DNA of 64,000 nt from an uncultured Alphaproteobacteria bacterium (GTDB taxonomy: Bacteria; Pseudomonadota; Alphaproteobacteria; MPNO01; UBA2964), in the NCBI GenBank assembly GCA_951812775.1, contig OX638326.1, positions 2,177,391 to 2,241,390 of the forward strand, written 5' to 3'. How positions within the stretch are numbered: position 1 is the stretch's first letter; each line of letters starts with the position of its first letter. The notes beneath the pieces are model-generated. The model worked only from the letters and a program-made list of their open reading frames with translations, was not told the origin of the DNA and ran no database searches. Positions 49,041 to 57,485 of the stretch are shown here, one piece after another. Both the position numbers and the translations under genes were made by a program.

Positions 49041-49815
49041 CGATTTCTTCTTGGCTCGGTTCGTCAGGGAGCCGTCTTTGAAGTCAAAGCAAACGGAGAA
49101 GCTCGTAAAATCATCGAGGATAATCGCTTAAAGTCAGTCGTTGGTATCCGCGTTGACAGGGAGCGTGGGCGTTTGTTGGTTGTCAATTCTGATCTCGGTG
49201 CAGCTGTTGGTAGCAAGCCGGGGGATAAGTTCGGTGTCGCCTCGCTCAGCATTTATGATATGGCAACCGGAAAGCCGCTCCATTTTGTTGATCTTTCAGG
49301 CATTCGCCCGGGAGAGAAACGCTTTCCAAATGATGTCGCAGTGGATGCAAATGGCAACGCCTATGTGATCGACAGTTTGGCCGCTGCCATTTACAAGGTT
49401 ACGCCGACTGGTCAGGCTGGTGTACTTCTGGCAAGCGAACAATTTCGCGGTCCGGTCTTCAACCTAAACGGCATTGTCGTGCATCCGGACGGATATTTGA
49501 TCGTCGCGAAAAAAGTGACGGGTTGTTGTTCAAAGTTCCTCTCGGCAAACCAGAGACGTTTACTACTGTCGGTCTGCCGCGCGCACTCGTCGCCGCTGAC
49601 GGCCTCGTGCTTGCCGAGAACAATGAGTTCGCCGTAATAACCAATCGAGCTGGCAAAACGGTGTCTGATACGGTTTCTACGCTTAAGAGTGACGATAACT
49701 GGACGTCGGCACGGATAACCGGTTCTGTAGCCATCGGCAACGTCTACGCGACGACCAGCGTTGTGAAAGACGGGCGGCTATTTGTAAATTACGGTCGACT
49801 AAACACATTGATAGG
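49041..49815 (+). pseudogene. SMP-30/gluconolactonase-like beta-propeller fragment, frameshifted
   Basis: Homology-like sequence starts without a start codon at about 49041 (GAVFEVKANGEARKI, then VVGIRVDRERGRLLVVNSDL) and includes NDVAVDANGNAYVIDS. The frame breaks at a run of six A (49509-49514) and continues in another phase with DGLLFKVPLGKPET and VVKDGRLFVNYGRLNTL. It ends near 49815 where a PhzF-like fragment begins. It lacks the N terminus and has a frameshift and a truncated end, so it is not functional. The family is tentative. Confidence 0.6.
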
Positions 49816-50190
49816 TTCAATCAAATCGCCAGCAATTATCTCGCCGTGTTCGAGACCGAATCTCAGGTGGCGGCGCTCGTCCCCCATATGGAAACTCTGG
49901 CCAAGCTGCATCCCCACGGCGTCATAGCCACCGCACCCGCCGACGCTGACGGCATTGATTTCGTTTCACGCTTTTTTGCTCCGTCCTTTGGAGTTCCCGA
50001 GGATCCAGTGACCGGTTCGGCCCATTGCACACTGACGCCCTACTGGGCAGCTCGGCTCGGCCGACCCAATCTGGAAGCACGACAGATATCGCCAAGGGGT
50101 GGTGCGTTGCGTTGCCAGCTTTCGGGGGAGCGGGTCACAATTTCCGGCCACGCCGTGCTCTATCTTGAAGGCACACTGACCGGCTTGTGA
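49816..50190 (+). pseudogene. PhzF-family isomerase/epimerase C-terminal fragment
   Basis: The C-terminal half of a PhzF-like protein: ASNYLAVFETESQVAALVPH, GVIATAPADADGIDFVSRFF, then EDPVTGSAHCTLTPYWA, the well-conserved glycine-rich signature, to a normal C terminus. The N-terminal half, which in PhzF carries the catalytic Glu, is absent. The longest frame starts with GTG at 49846. It is preceded directly by a different gene fragment. Confidence 0.75.
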
Positions 50191-50265
50191 CTAAGTCCTT
50201 CGGTCTCCGATTTTTTAGTAGCTAAACCCGAATTGATGTCGGTTTTTTAGCCCGGAAGAGACGTT

Positions 50266-51315
50266 TTACCCCTTAAACGCCGCCTTGGCTTTGGCGACGA
50301 TGCGGGGCGGCGCCCGGTAGAGTTTTTCCACCAGTCTTTGAACATCACCCCCGAGTGTAGGGGATACCGGCAGGTCGGATTTCCGGACGTCGGCGCGGAA
50401 ATCGATGTCTTTCATCGTGCGCTCAAAAGCAATCCGCAGTGCGATGACCTCTTTTCTGGGGACACGGGGCGGCGCGATATAGGGACGGCCAAATTCCTGC
50501 GACGAGACCAGAAGCTCCATGGCCGCTCTTTCATCCGGTGTACGAACAAAATCCCAGACCATCGGAACACCGAGCTTGTCGAGTTCGGGATTACCCACCG
50601 GGGCGAACTGAACCAGAATATTGATTTTCTTCTGCTTTAGCAGGAGCGCGCTCTCGGTTCGAAATGTCGACCAGGAAAGGCCGCAAATGCCGTGAACCTC
50701 ACTATGTTCCAGCCCCTGCGCCGCCTGGCTGACACTTTTACAGTTCTGCACCAATTTAAATTTAGCACCGGTCAGCTGTATCAGGGCCAAAGCTGTGTCG
50801 CGAGAGGCTCCCCCAAACCGGCTGGCCCCCATCACCATCCGGCGATTGAGCGTCTGGGCAAATGATCTGGCAGGCGCATCCGTCCGCCCAATGCAGACGA
50901 ACACTGAGCTGGCAGCGCTCCCCAAATATTTGAACTTTCGGGGATCGTAATCGACGTCTTTTGCATTGCCGACAAGTGGTTCCATGATCACGCCTGGCCG
51001 GATCGCGGCGATCGTCAGCCCATCCTTTTTGGCAGTGTTATAGATCCAATTGGCCGCTTTGCGGCTGGCAGCCCCGGGCATGCTTTTGAAGGACATAGAG
51101 GGATTACCCGGAATGTATTTGACCATATGTCGGCCAATAAACCGGGCGTATTTCATATAAGAGCTGTCCGCGGCGGCACCAACAACGAACTGGATGGTTT
51201 GGCCGGTATAGTGTTTTTCAACATCCGACACCTGCGCCATTGTCGGGGTGATCGCCCCGAAGCTAACGCCAAAACCGAAAATTGCATTCAAAAACAGTGA
51301 TCTGGTTCTCTGCAT
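50266..51315 (-). CDS. TTT/Bug-family solute-binding protein (orphan)
   Basis: A periplasmic binding protein of about 349 residues, of the tripartite tricarboxylate transporter family. A signal peptide (residues 1-27, ending MAQ) and the fold motifs YTGQTIQFVVGAAADSSYMKYAR and GNPSMSFKSMPGAASRKAANW are visible. No TctA or TctB membrane subunits are nearby. The ATG at 51315 gives a good signal peptide; the longer start at 51387 overlaps epmA. It follows epmA by 44 bases. A second, longer relative lies at 58.9-60.1 kb. Confidence 0.85.
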   Translation of the reverse strand: MQRTRSLFLNAIFGFGVSFGAITPTMAQVSDVEKHYTGQTIQFVVGAAADSSYMKYARFIGRHMVKYIPGNPSMSFKSMPGAASRKAANWIYNTAKKDGLTIAAIRPGVIMEPLVGNAKDVDYDPRKFKYLGSAASSVFVCIGRTDAPARSFAQTLNRRMVMGASRFGGASRDTALALIQLTGAKFKLVQNCKSVSQAAQGLEHSEVHGICGLSWSTFRTESALLLKQKKINILVQFAPVGNPELDKLGVPMVWDFVRTPDERAAMELLVSSQEFGRPYIAPPRVPRKEVIALRIAFERTMKDIDFRADVRKSDLPVSPTLGGDVQRLVEKLYRAPPRIVAKAKAAFKG

Positions 51316-51359
51316 ATGTCCCAATCTCGTTTGCGGTTGGGATTCTGGAACCAAAATGG

Positions 51360-52469
51360 TTAACAGGCCGTGACTACAGGTGCCCAAAGAACATTTTCGA
51401 TTTTTTCAACCCCCGCGCATAGCATGACCAGCCGATCAAACCCCAACGCGATGCCAGATGCCTCTGGCATGCCCGATGCCAGCGCGTCCAGGAAATCTTC
51501 ATCTATCGGATAGCTGAACCCGGCGACTTCCTGCTTTCGTACGACCTCTGCCTCAAACCGGCGGCGTTGTTCGACTGCATCCGTCAACTCGTCAAATCCA
51601 TTTGCCAGCTCCAGACCGCAAACAAAGATTTCAAATCTTTCCGCAACGCGGTTATCGGTCGAACTCTGCCGTGCCAAAGCTGCCATCGAAAGCGGATAAT
51701 CATACAGAACCGTCGGTGCGCCGACACCAAGATTGGGTTCTATTTTTTCCAGAAACAGACGAAAGAATATTTCATCCCATTGATCATCAGGATCGATACG
51801 TACGCCGGTCCGCGACGCTTGACCGGCGAGCATCGCGGCATCCGGGTTAAGTGGATCAGGCGCCGTCGCCAGAAGATCGATCCCGCAATATCGTTCAAAG
51901 GCCTCAGCAACACTCAGATATTGCCAATCAGCCTGGGGGTCACATTGCCGACCCTGCCAGTTGAAAATCCCATCATCACCGTCGCGTTTTATCTGCAATG
52001 CGGCAGCTTTAAGGAGGGCCTCGCAATCTTTGGCGATATCACGCCAGCCCGCGCCGGCACGATACCACTCCAACATCGTGAATTCCGGATGATGCGTCGA
52101 CGACCGATCGCCATTGCGCCATACCCGTGCCAGCTGAAATATCCTCTCCATGCCAGCTGCCAGGAGTTTTTTCATCGCAAATTCAGGGGAGGTATGCAGA
52201 AACAGATTTCGTCTCTCCGTTTCTGCAAAGGGCTCAAACAGCTCTGTCGCAAAGGCAGTCAAATGAGGTTCCATCCCGGGTGAAACCTGCAGTGCCGGTG
52301 TTTCAACCTCAATAAATTGGCGATCATTAAAAAATGCTCGAACTGTTAAGGCGACCCCGTTTCTGACCATCAAAGCTGGTAAGCGCTTCGCGAGGGCGTC
52401 ACGTTGCCACCAACGATCTGAAGCGGAAGCAGCGGGGGATTGCCTATCGGATAGTGGGATGTCATTCAT
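51360..52469 (-). CDS. epmA: EF-P--(R)-beta-lysine ligase EpmA (PoxA/GenX)
   Basis: A 369-residue class II lysyl-tRNA synthetase-like enzyme without an anticodon-binding domain. It ligates beta-lysine to the conserved lysine of EF-P. Class II motifs are seen: RAFFNDRQFIEVETPAL near residues 44-60, LFLHTSPEFAMKKLLAAGMERIF and RVWRNGDRSSTHHPEFTMLEWYRAG near 100-150, and the C-terminal GIALGFDRLVML. It is divergent from epmB, which lies 68 bases away, so the modification enzymes share a promoter region. Confidence 0.95.
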   Translation of the reverse strand: MNDIPLSDRQSPAASASDRWWQRDALAKRLPALMVRNGVALTVRAFFNDRQFIEVETPALQVSPGMEPHLTAFATELFEPFAETERRNLFLHTSPEFAMKKLLAAGMERIFQLARVWRNGDRSSTHHPEFTMLEWYRAGAGWRDIAKDCEALLKAAALQIKRDGDDGIFNWQGRQCDPQADWQYLSVAEAFERYCGIDLLATAPDPLNPDAAMLAGQASRTGVRIDPDDQWDEIFFRLFLEKIEPNLGVGAPTVLYDYPLSMAALARQSSTDNRVAERFEIFVCGLELANGFDELTDAVEQRRRFEAEVVRKQEVAGFSYPIDEDFLDALASGMPEASGIALGFDRLVMLCAGVEKIENVLWAPVVTAC

Positions 52470-52537
52470 GGCACTGATCCAAACTATTTGCCTCCAGGGC
52501 GTATCCCTGGCGGCGCAATTTCAGCGGAGCGCACACC

Positions 52538-53644
52538 ATGAAGGCGGTCAGAAATCTTGTCCAGAGGTTGCAGCCACAGCCCCTTTCTTCTCCAGAGCAA
52601 CTGGTAGAAGCAGGTTTGATTCCTCCCGATCATATAGATGCCGTGCAGGAAGCCGCCGCGACACTTCCGGTCAGCGTGACCGCCCATATCGCCGGATTGA
52701 TCGATCCCGCTTCACCCGACGCCCCCATCGCCAAACAGTTCATCCCCTCCCCGCAAGAAAATGACATGCAGGAAGAGGAATTTGCCGATCCGATTGGCGA
52801 TATTCCGCATAGCCCTGTTGCGGGCATCATTCACCGCTATCCAGATCGTGTCCTCCTGACACCTGTCCTTACCTGCCCTGTCTATTGCCGGTTCTGTTTT
52901 CGCCGCGAGGCGGTGGGTGACGGGCTGCTCTCTGCCGCGGAGCTCGACACCGCCCTCAGTTACATCCGGGACAACAAGGAAATCTGGGAGGTCATTCTGT
53001 CTGGTGGCGATCCTCTCATTCTGTCGCCTCGTCGACTGTCACAAATTATAGATGCGCTGGACGAAATTGATCATGTCGCGGTTGTCCGCATCCATACGCG
53101 TGTCCCGGTGGTTGACCCAAAACGGGTCACAGACTCGCTGATTAGCGCTCTAAAGCGCCCAACACCGGTATTCGTCGTTTTGCATTGCAATCACGCTGAC
53201 GAATTGGTCACAGAGTCGGAACAGGCCATCTCAACTTTGGTCGAGAATGGATTTCCGATGCTCAGCCAATCTGTACTGTTAAAGGACATCAATGACGACC
53301 CCGAAACCATGGCTGATCTTATGAAAAAACTCGTAGGATGCCGTGTTAAACCCTACTACCTGCACCATGGTGACAAAGCACGCGGGACCAGCCATTTTCG
53401 AACGACGCTCGCCGCCGGCCGGGCAATTATGTCGAAACTCCGCGGGCGTCTGTCAGGCCTATGCCAACCGACCTACGTTCTCGATATCCCCGGTGGCCAC
53501 GGCAAAATCCCGGCAGCCGAATGTTCACTCCAGGCTCTCGACAATGGCGACTGGCGGGTAACAGACTGGCAAGACAACACACATCGTTATCGCGACCAGG
53601 CGGGTGTAACAGAGTGCGTTGAAACCCGGCGGGCAACCTGCTAG
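52538..53644 (+). CDS. epmB: EF-P beta-lysylation protein EpmB (lysine 2,3-aminomutase)
   Basis: A 368-residue radical-SAM enzyme that converts (S)-alpha-lysine to (R)-beta-lysine. The cluster motif CPVYCRFCFRR (C-x3-C-x2-C) is near residues 111-121. A PLP-binding region lies near YLHHGDKARGTSHF in the C-terminal part. Length fits EpmB rather than clostridial aminomutase. It lies 46 bases upstream of efp. No epmC (EF-P hydroxylase) was seen. Confidence 0.95.
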   Translation: MKAVRNLVQRLQPQPLSSPEQLVEAGLIPPDHIDAVQEAAATLPVSVTAHIAGLIDPASPDAPIAKQFIPSPQENDMQEEEFADPIGDIPHSPVAGIIHRYPDRVLLTPVLTCPVYCRFCFRREAVGDGLLSAAELDTALSYIRDNKEIWEVILSGGDPLILSPRRLSQIIDALDEIDHVAVVRIHTRVPVVDPKRVTDSLISALKRPTPVFVVLHCNHADELVTESEQAISTLVENGFPMLSQSVLLKDINDDPETMADLMKKLVGCRVKPYYLHHGDKARGTSHFRTTLAAGRAIMSKLRGRLSGLCQPTYVLDIPGGHGKIPAAECSLQALDNGDWRVTDWQDNTHRYRDQAGVTECVETRRATC

Positions 53645-53690
53645 TTTCCGCCGCCGAAACAACCCAGTATGTGACAAGGATAGGAATACC

Positions 53691-54257
53691 ATGAAGGTTC
53701 TGGCCAACACGCTCAGACCCGGACATGCCATTGAGCATGACGGCAAAAAATATGTCGTGGTCAAATATGATCTTATCCTGCCCGGCAAGGGCAATGCCTT
53801 TATCGCCGTCGATATGCGGGATGCCATTTCAGGCGTTAAGACCAATGAACGTTTCCGGACACAGGAAACGGTTGAAAAGCTAATGACGTCGGAAAAAACC
53901 TGCACCATGTTGTTTGCTGACGGCGATCAGATCAATCTGATGGATTCAGAGACCTATGATCAGTTCGCTGTCTCTATCGACATGGCAGGCGACGCAGGGG
54001 TCTTTCTGACCGATGGCATGGAAGTAACGGTTGAGACCGTTGACGACATGCCCGTCGGCGTCAAGTTGCCACAACATGTCACACTCGAAATAACCGAGGC
54101 TGACGCTGTTGTTAAAGGCCAGACTGCCTCATCATCCTACAAACCAGCCGTGTTGGAGAATGGTGTCAAAACCCTGGTCCCACCACACATTGCAGCAGGC
54201 ACTCGTGTGGTTATTAACACCGCCGACGCAACCTATGTAGAACGCGCAAAAGACTAA
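53691..54257 (+). CDS. efp: Elongation factor P
   Basis: A 188-residue three-domain translation factor that relieves ribosome stalls at polyproline stretches. The modified lysine is expected in LPGKGNAF (Lys33), where the usual beta-lysylation site lies in EpmA/EpmB organisms. The second domain includes YDQFAVSIDMAGDAGVFLTDG. The C-terminal GTRVVINTADATYVER is the family signature. The ATG at 53691 is the family start; the longer frame at 53619 overlaps epmB. The window has clear polyproline targets (TolA and the Pro-rich OmpA-like protein). Confidence 0.97.
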   Translation: MKVLANTLRPGHAIEHDGKKYVVVKYDLILPGKGNAFIAVDMRDAISGVKTNERFRTQETVEKLMTSEKTCTMLFADGDQINLMDSETYDQFAVSIDMAGDAGVFLTDGMEVTVETVDDMPVGVKLPQHVTLEITEADAVVKGQTASSSYKPAVLENGVKTLVPPHIAAGTRVVINTADATYVERAKD

Positions 54258-54306
54258 ACTTTTTGCCGCGCAATTTTGTTCAGCTTTTAAAAAAGGCGCC
54301 CGCCCA

Positions 54307-55107
54307 ATGTGGCCAGCAATAATCAACGTCATGGACAACGCTGCGCGCAAAGCGGCGAGAAGCTTATTGCATGATTTCGGCGAAGTTGAACAATTGCAGG
54401 TATCCCGAAAGGGCCCGGCGGATTTTGTCTCGGAAGCTGATCGCCGAGCCGAGGAGATCATCAAAATTGAACTCAGCAAGGCACGACCGGACTTTGCGCT
54501 GTTGCTGGAAGAAGAAGGCTCGGTTGGATCAAAAGACGCAACGGATCGGTGGATCGTAGACCCGCTCGACGGCACCACGAATTTTCTCCACGGCATCCCG
54601 CATTTCGCTATTTCAATTGCCCACGAACAAAACGGGGAACTCGTTGCCGGCATGGTCTACGACCCGTGTCGAGATGAAACCTTTTGGGCCGTGAAAGGTT
54701 CTGGGTGCTTTCTGGGCAATACACGGCTTCGTGTTTCAGCTCGGGATCGTCTGGACGTTGCAATTCTTGCCACAGGGGTTCCCTTTGGAGACCGTCCAGG
54801 TAAAGAAGAATTATTGGCTGCCTTGGCGCCCGTCATGGATCGCACAGCGGGACTGCGAAGGTTCGGCGCCGCCTCTCTGGACCTCGCTTATGTAGCCGCC
54901 GGCCGGTATGATGCGTTTTGGGAATTTGGTCTTTCGCCCTGGGATGTTGCCGCGGGGATCGTATTGATTCGCGAAGCAGGTGGACTGGTGAGTGAACTGG
55001 ATGGCCGTGCAGACCCCCTAAATGGCGATACAATTTTGGCGGCAAACAGCGCTTTGTACGACCCTGTCGGCAAAATGCTCCGGGACGCCATCCAGGCAAA
55101 TCGATAA
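54307..55107 (+). CDS. Inositol monophosphatase-family phosphatase (SuhB-like)
   Basis: A 266-residue Mg2+-dependent phosphatase. DFVSEADRRAEEII near residues 40-53, LLEEEGSV near 69, and WIVDPLDGTTNFLHGIPHFAISI near 82-104 are metal- and substrate-binding motifs. The C-terminal WDVAAGIVLIREAGG near 217-231 is a second signature. Family members act on inositol-1-phosphate or other sugar phosphates, and E. coli SuhB also has an RNA-related role. It is 49 bases after efp. Confidence 0.93.
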   Translation: MWPAIINVMDNAARKAARSLLHDFGEVEQLQVSRKGPADFVSEADRRAEEIIKIELSKARPDFALLLEEEGSVGSKDATDRWIVDPLDGTTNFLHGIPHFAISIAHEQNGELVAGMVYDPCRDETFWAVKGSGCFLGNTRLRVSARDRLDVAILATGVPFGDRPGKEELLAALAPVMDRTAGLRRFGAASLDLAYVAAGRYDAFWEFGLSPWDVAAGIVLIREAGGLVSELDGRADPLNGDTILAANSALYDPVGKMLRDAIQANR

Positions 55108-55178
55108 AAATTTCGCCTTTTGGGATCAGGCTAAGTTGTTGTGGCGTGAACCGCGCTGCGCTAGATTGATTACGTACA

Positions 55179-55205
55179 TTAACCTTACTGGTTAAGCAGG
55201 TTAAC
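55179..55205. promoter_or_regulatory. TTAA-rich dyad upstream of the envelope operon
   Basis: TTAACCTTACTGGTTAA (55179-55195) is a perfect 6-bp inverted repeat with 5-base spacer, followed three bases later by GGTTAAC. Three TTAA cores within 27 bases recall CtrA-type sites (TTAA-N7-TTAA), but the spacings are nine and five, not seven. Confidence 0.4.
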
Positions 55206-55257
55206 GGGGAATGACAGGCGGATCCGATGTTTTAGGATGCCGGTATCATGGAGTTCT

Positions 55258-56265
55258 ATGACAGCGTTCAATCCAATCAAACTTTTCCTTTCTATCACAT
55301 TGTTGGTTTCGGTGGCCTTTTCCGGCGCCAACGCGCAACGATATTTAGGCGGCAATGGTCAATCCAGCGTCACGGTTGATTACAGCGTAATTGACGATTT
55401 AGGGCGCTCGCCAAACGTGCCCCAAGTGCTGCTGGGTGTCCCTGGTGCAGCGGCTGCCCTAGGAGTCCGATATTCATCACCGCAACCCAAGTTTCCCGTA
55501 ATTTCAACGGGGCGTTCTTCTGCCAAATCGGGAGGCATCGTCCTTCGGCCACCCAAGGCAATGCGCAAGCGCACCACGCAGACGAAAAGAAAAGCACGGA
55601 AACCAGCGCGTAGGATTACGCGCACCGCACGTCGTGCACCGGCACCTCGCCAAATCCGGCCGTTGGCGCCCCCGAGGGCTTTAACACCACCAAAAGCGAT
55701 CCCGGCACCATCCGCACCGAAACTTTCTGCCCCCGCACGTGTACCTGTGCCCACGGCGCCGGTGGTCCCGCCAGCGCCGAAACCTACGGCTGTTGCAAAA
55801 AAACCTGTGAAGACAATTACCTTACCACCCCCGGCGCCACTAAAAGTCGTGCCAAAAAATACGGTTCCCGCCGCACCGAAAATTACCGCGCCTAAAAGCG
55901 AGCCCAAGCCACAAGTCGCGTCACTGCCACCAATTGGCCAACTCCTTAAGGCTGGTGCGACGACACGCATCGGGTTTAGCGCCGGATCTGCAAAGCTCAA
56001 CAGCGATGCCTCGGCGCGTTTGAACGACGTTTCCAATTCACTCAAAAAGAATGGCGCGTTACGCATCCAATTGCTGGCCTACGCCGGCTCCAAGGATGGA
56101 TCGGCAAGTCAGGCACGGCGGCTATCATTGTCGCGGGCCCTGGCGGCGCGGTCATATTTGATTGAAAAGGGTATTCGCAGCACTCGAATCGATGTCAGGG
56201 CCTTGGGTAACCGCTCGGGCACTGGTCCTGCGGAACGCATTGATATTATCGTGACAACGCGTTGA
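55258..56265 (+). CDS. Pro-rich OmpA-domain envelope protein
   Basis: A 335-residue exported protein with a signal peptide (residues 1-26, ending ANA). The middle (about 85-215) is a low-complexity Pro/Ala/Lys linker rich in PAP, APP and KP. The C-terminal OmpA-like domain (about 240-335) has IGFSAGSAKLNSDASARLN and RALAARSYLIEKGIRSTRI. It probably tethers to peptidoglycan. It precedes a MotA-like and an OmpA/MotB-like gene on the same strand with short gaps, so the three form an operon. Confidence 0.85.
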   Translation: MTAFNPIKLFLSITLLVSVAFSGANAQRYLGGNGQSSVTVDYSVIDDLGRSPNVPQVLLGVPGAAAALGVRYSSPQPKFPVISTGRSSAKSGGIVLRPPKAMRKRTTQTKRKARKPARRITRTARRAPAPRQIRPLAPPRALTPPKAIPAPSAPKLSAPARVPVPTAPVVPPAPKPTAVAKKPVKTITLPPPAPLKVVPKNTVPAAPKITAPKSEPKPQVASLPPIGQLLKAGATTRIGFSAGSAKLNSDASARLNDVSNSLKKNGALRIQLLAYAGSKDGSASQARRLSLSRALAARSYLIEKGIRSTRIDVRALGNRSGTGPAERIDIIVTTR

Positions 56266-56328
56266 CCCGCATTGTTGTGATACCGTCATGATCACCGTGG
56301 TATCTCACACAGCTGCAGGAAAGGTCGG

Positions 56329-57465
56329 ATGAACGGACCCCGGCGTTATTTAATAAGAATGTTGCTGTTCATTGTCGCTGTTGGGCTGGCGGTCGCGGGG
56401 CTGTATTCCCCGCTTGTCGATGCCTTTATGGCGAACCCTGCCCTAAACGGTCTCATTCTCGGTGTCCTGCTGTTGGGTGTCATATATATCTTCCGACAGG
56501 TAGCACTTCTGCTGCAGGAAGTTGCCTGGATCGAAAATTTCCGAAATGACCAGGGACACGCCAACCAGACACCTCCGAAGCTCCTTGCACCAATGGCAGC
56601 AATGCTGGGCGAGCGTAAAGGTCAGTTCAGCCTGTCCGCTTTGTCATTGCGATCTCTGCTTGATGGCATCTCCTCACGTTTAGAAGAATCACGCGATCTT
56701 TCTCGTTATCTTATTGGGCTGCTCATTTTTCTCGGGCTGCTTGGGACATTTTGGGGCTTGCTGCAAACGATAGGTGCGGTTGGCGACGTAATCGGTAGCC
56801 TCTCGATCGGCGGTGGTGATCTCGCCAACGTGTTCACCAATCTAAAAGCAGGCCTGAAAGCTCCCCTCGCCGGCATGGGGACCGCCTTTAGTTCTTCCCT
56901 TCTCGGTCTCGCAGGATCTCTGATTCTCGGCTTCCTGGAGCTGCAGGCCGGTCAGGCACAAAACCGGTTTTACAACGACCTGGAGGACTGGCTCGCTGGC
57001 CAGACGCGTTTATCCTCCGGCAGCCTAGCCATTGGTGAAGGGGACCAAGGCGTTCCCGCCTATGTTCAGGCATTGCTGGAACAAACAGCCGATAGCCTCG
57101 AAAGCCTGCAACGTACCCTCGAGCGCGGAGAGGAAAGTCGTATTTCCGCCAATAGCAGCGTTATCTCGTTAACCGACAAGCTCGACACCCTCACCGATCA
57201 AATGCGAACCGAACAGTCTCTTATGATCAAGCTGGCCGAGACACAGCTCGAAATGAAACCCCTGCTTGCAAAAATCGCCGATTCATCTAGCGCGTCTTCT
57301 CCCGACGAAACGATGAGCAAATCGATGCGCAGCATCGATACACAGCTCGCACGGCTTATCGAAGAGATGGGCACAGGCCGCAACGAGCTGGTCGCGGAAC
57401 TTCGCAGTGAAATTCGGGTTTTATCTCGAACCATGGCGGCGATCGCTGAACGGTCGAACCAGTGA
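56329..57465 (+). CDS. MotA/TolQ/ExbB-family proton-channel-like protein with coiled-coil tail
   Basis: A 378-residue inner-membrane protein. Two N-terminal helices (about residues 10-30 and 40-62) precede a cytoplasmic segment, then two helices (about 127-150 and 190-205). The MotA/TolQ-type motif FLGLLGTFWGLLQTIGAVG is at 134-152 and GMGTAFSSSLLGLAGSLIL at 182-200. A long C-terminal coiled coil (about 240-378) extends into the cytoplasm. It is paired with the downstream MotB/OmpA-like gene (gap 20 bases). It is not the flagellar motor by context; no flagellar genes are near. Confidence 0.85.
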   Translation: MNGPRRYLIRMLLFIVAVGLAVAGLYSPLVDAFMANPALNGLILGVLLLGVIYIFRQVALLLQEVAWIENFRNDQGHANQTPPKLLAPMAAMLGERKGQFSLSALSLRSLLDGISSRLEESRDLSRYLIGLLIFLGLLGTFWGLLQTIGAVGDVIGSLSIGGGDLANVFTNLKAGLKAPLAGMGTAFSSSLLGLAGSLILGFLELQAGQAQNRFYNDLEDWLAGQTRLSSGSLAIGEGDQGVPAYVQALLEQTADSLESLQRTLERGEESRISANSSVISLTDKLDTLTDQMRTEQSLMIKLAETQLEMKPLLAKIADSSSASSPDETMSKSMRSIDTQLARLIEEMGTGRNELVAELRSEIRVLSRTMAAIAERSNQ

Positions 57466-57485
57466 CGGGTTGGCACTGAGAGCCA

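Noticed and set aside
48300..50260. Insertion sequence or prophage at the fragment mosaic
   Set aside because: No transposase, integrase, terminal repeats or tRNA attachment site was seen.
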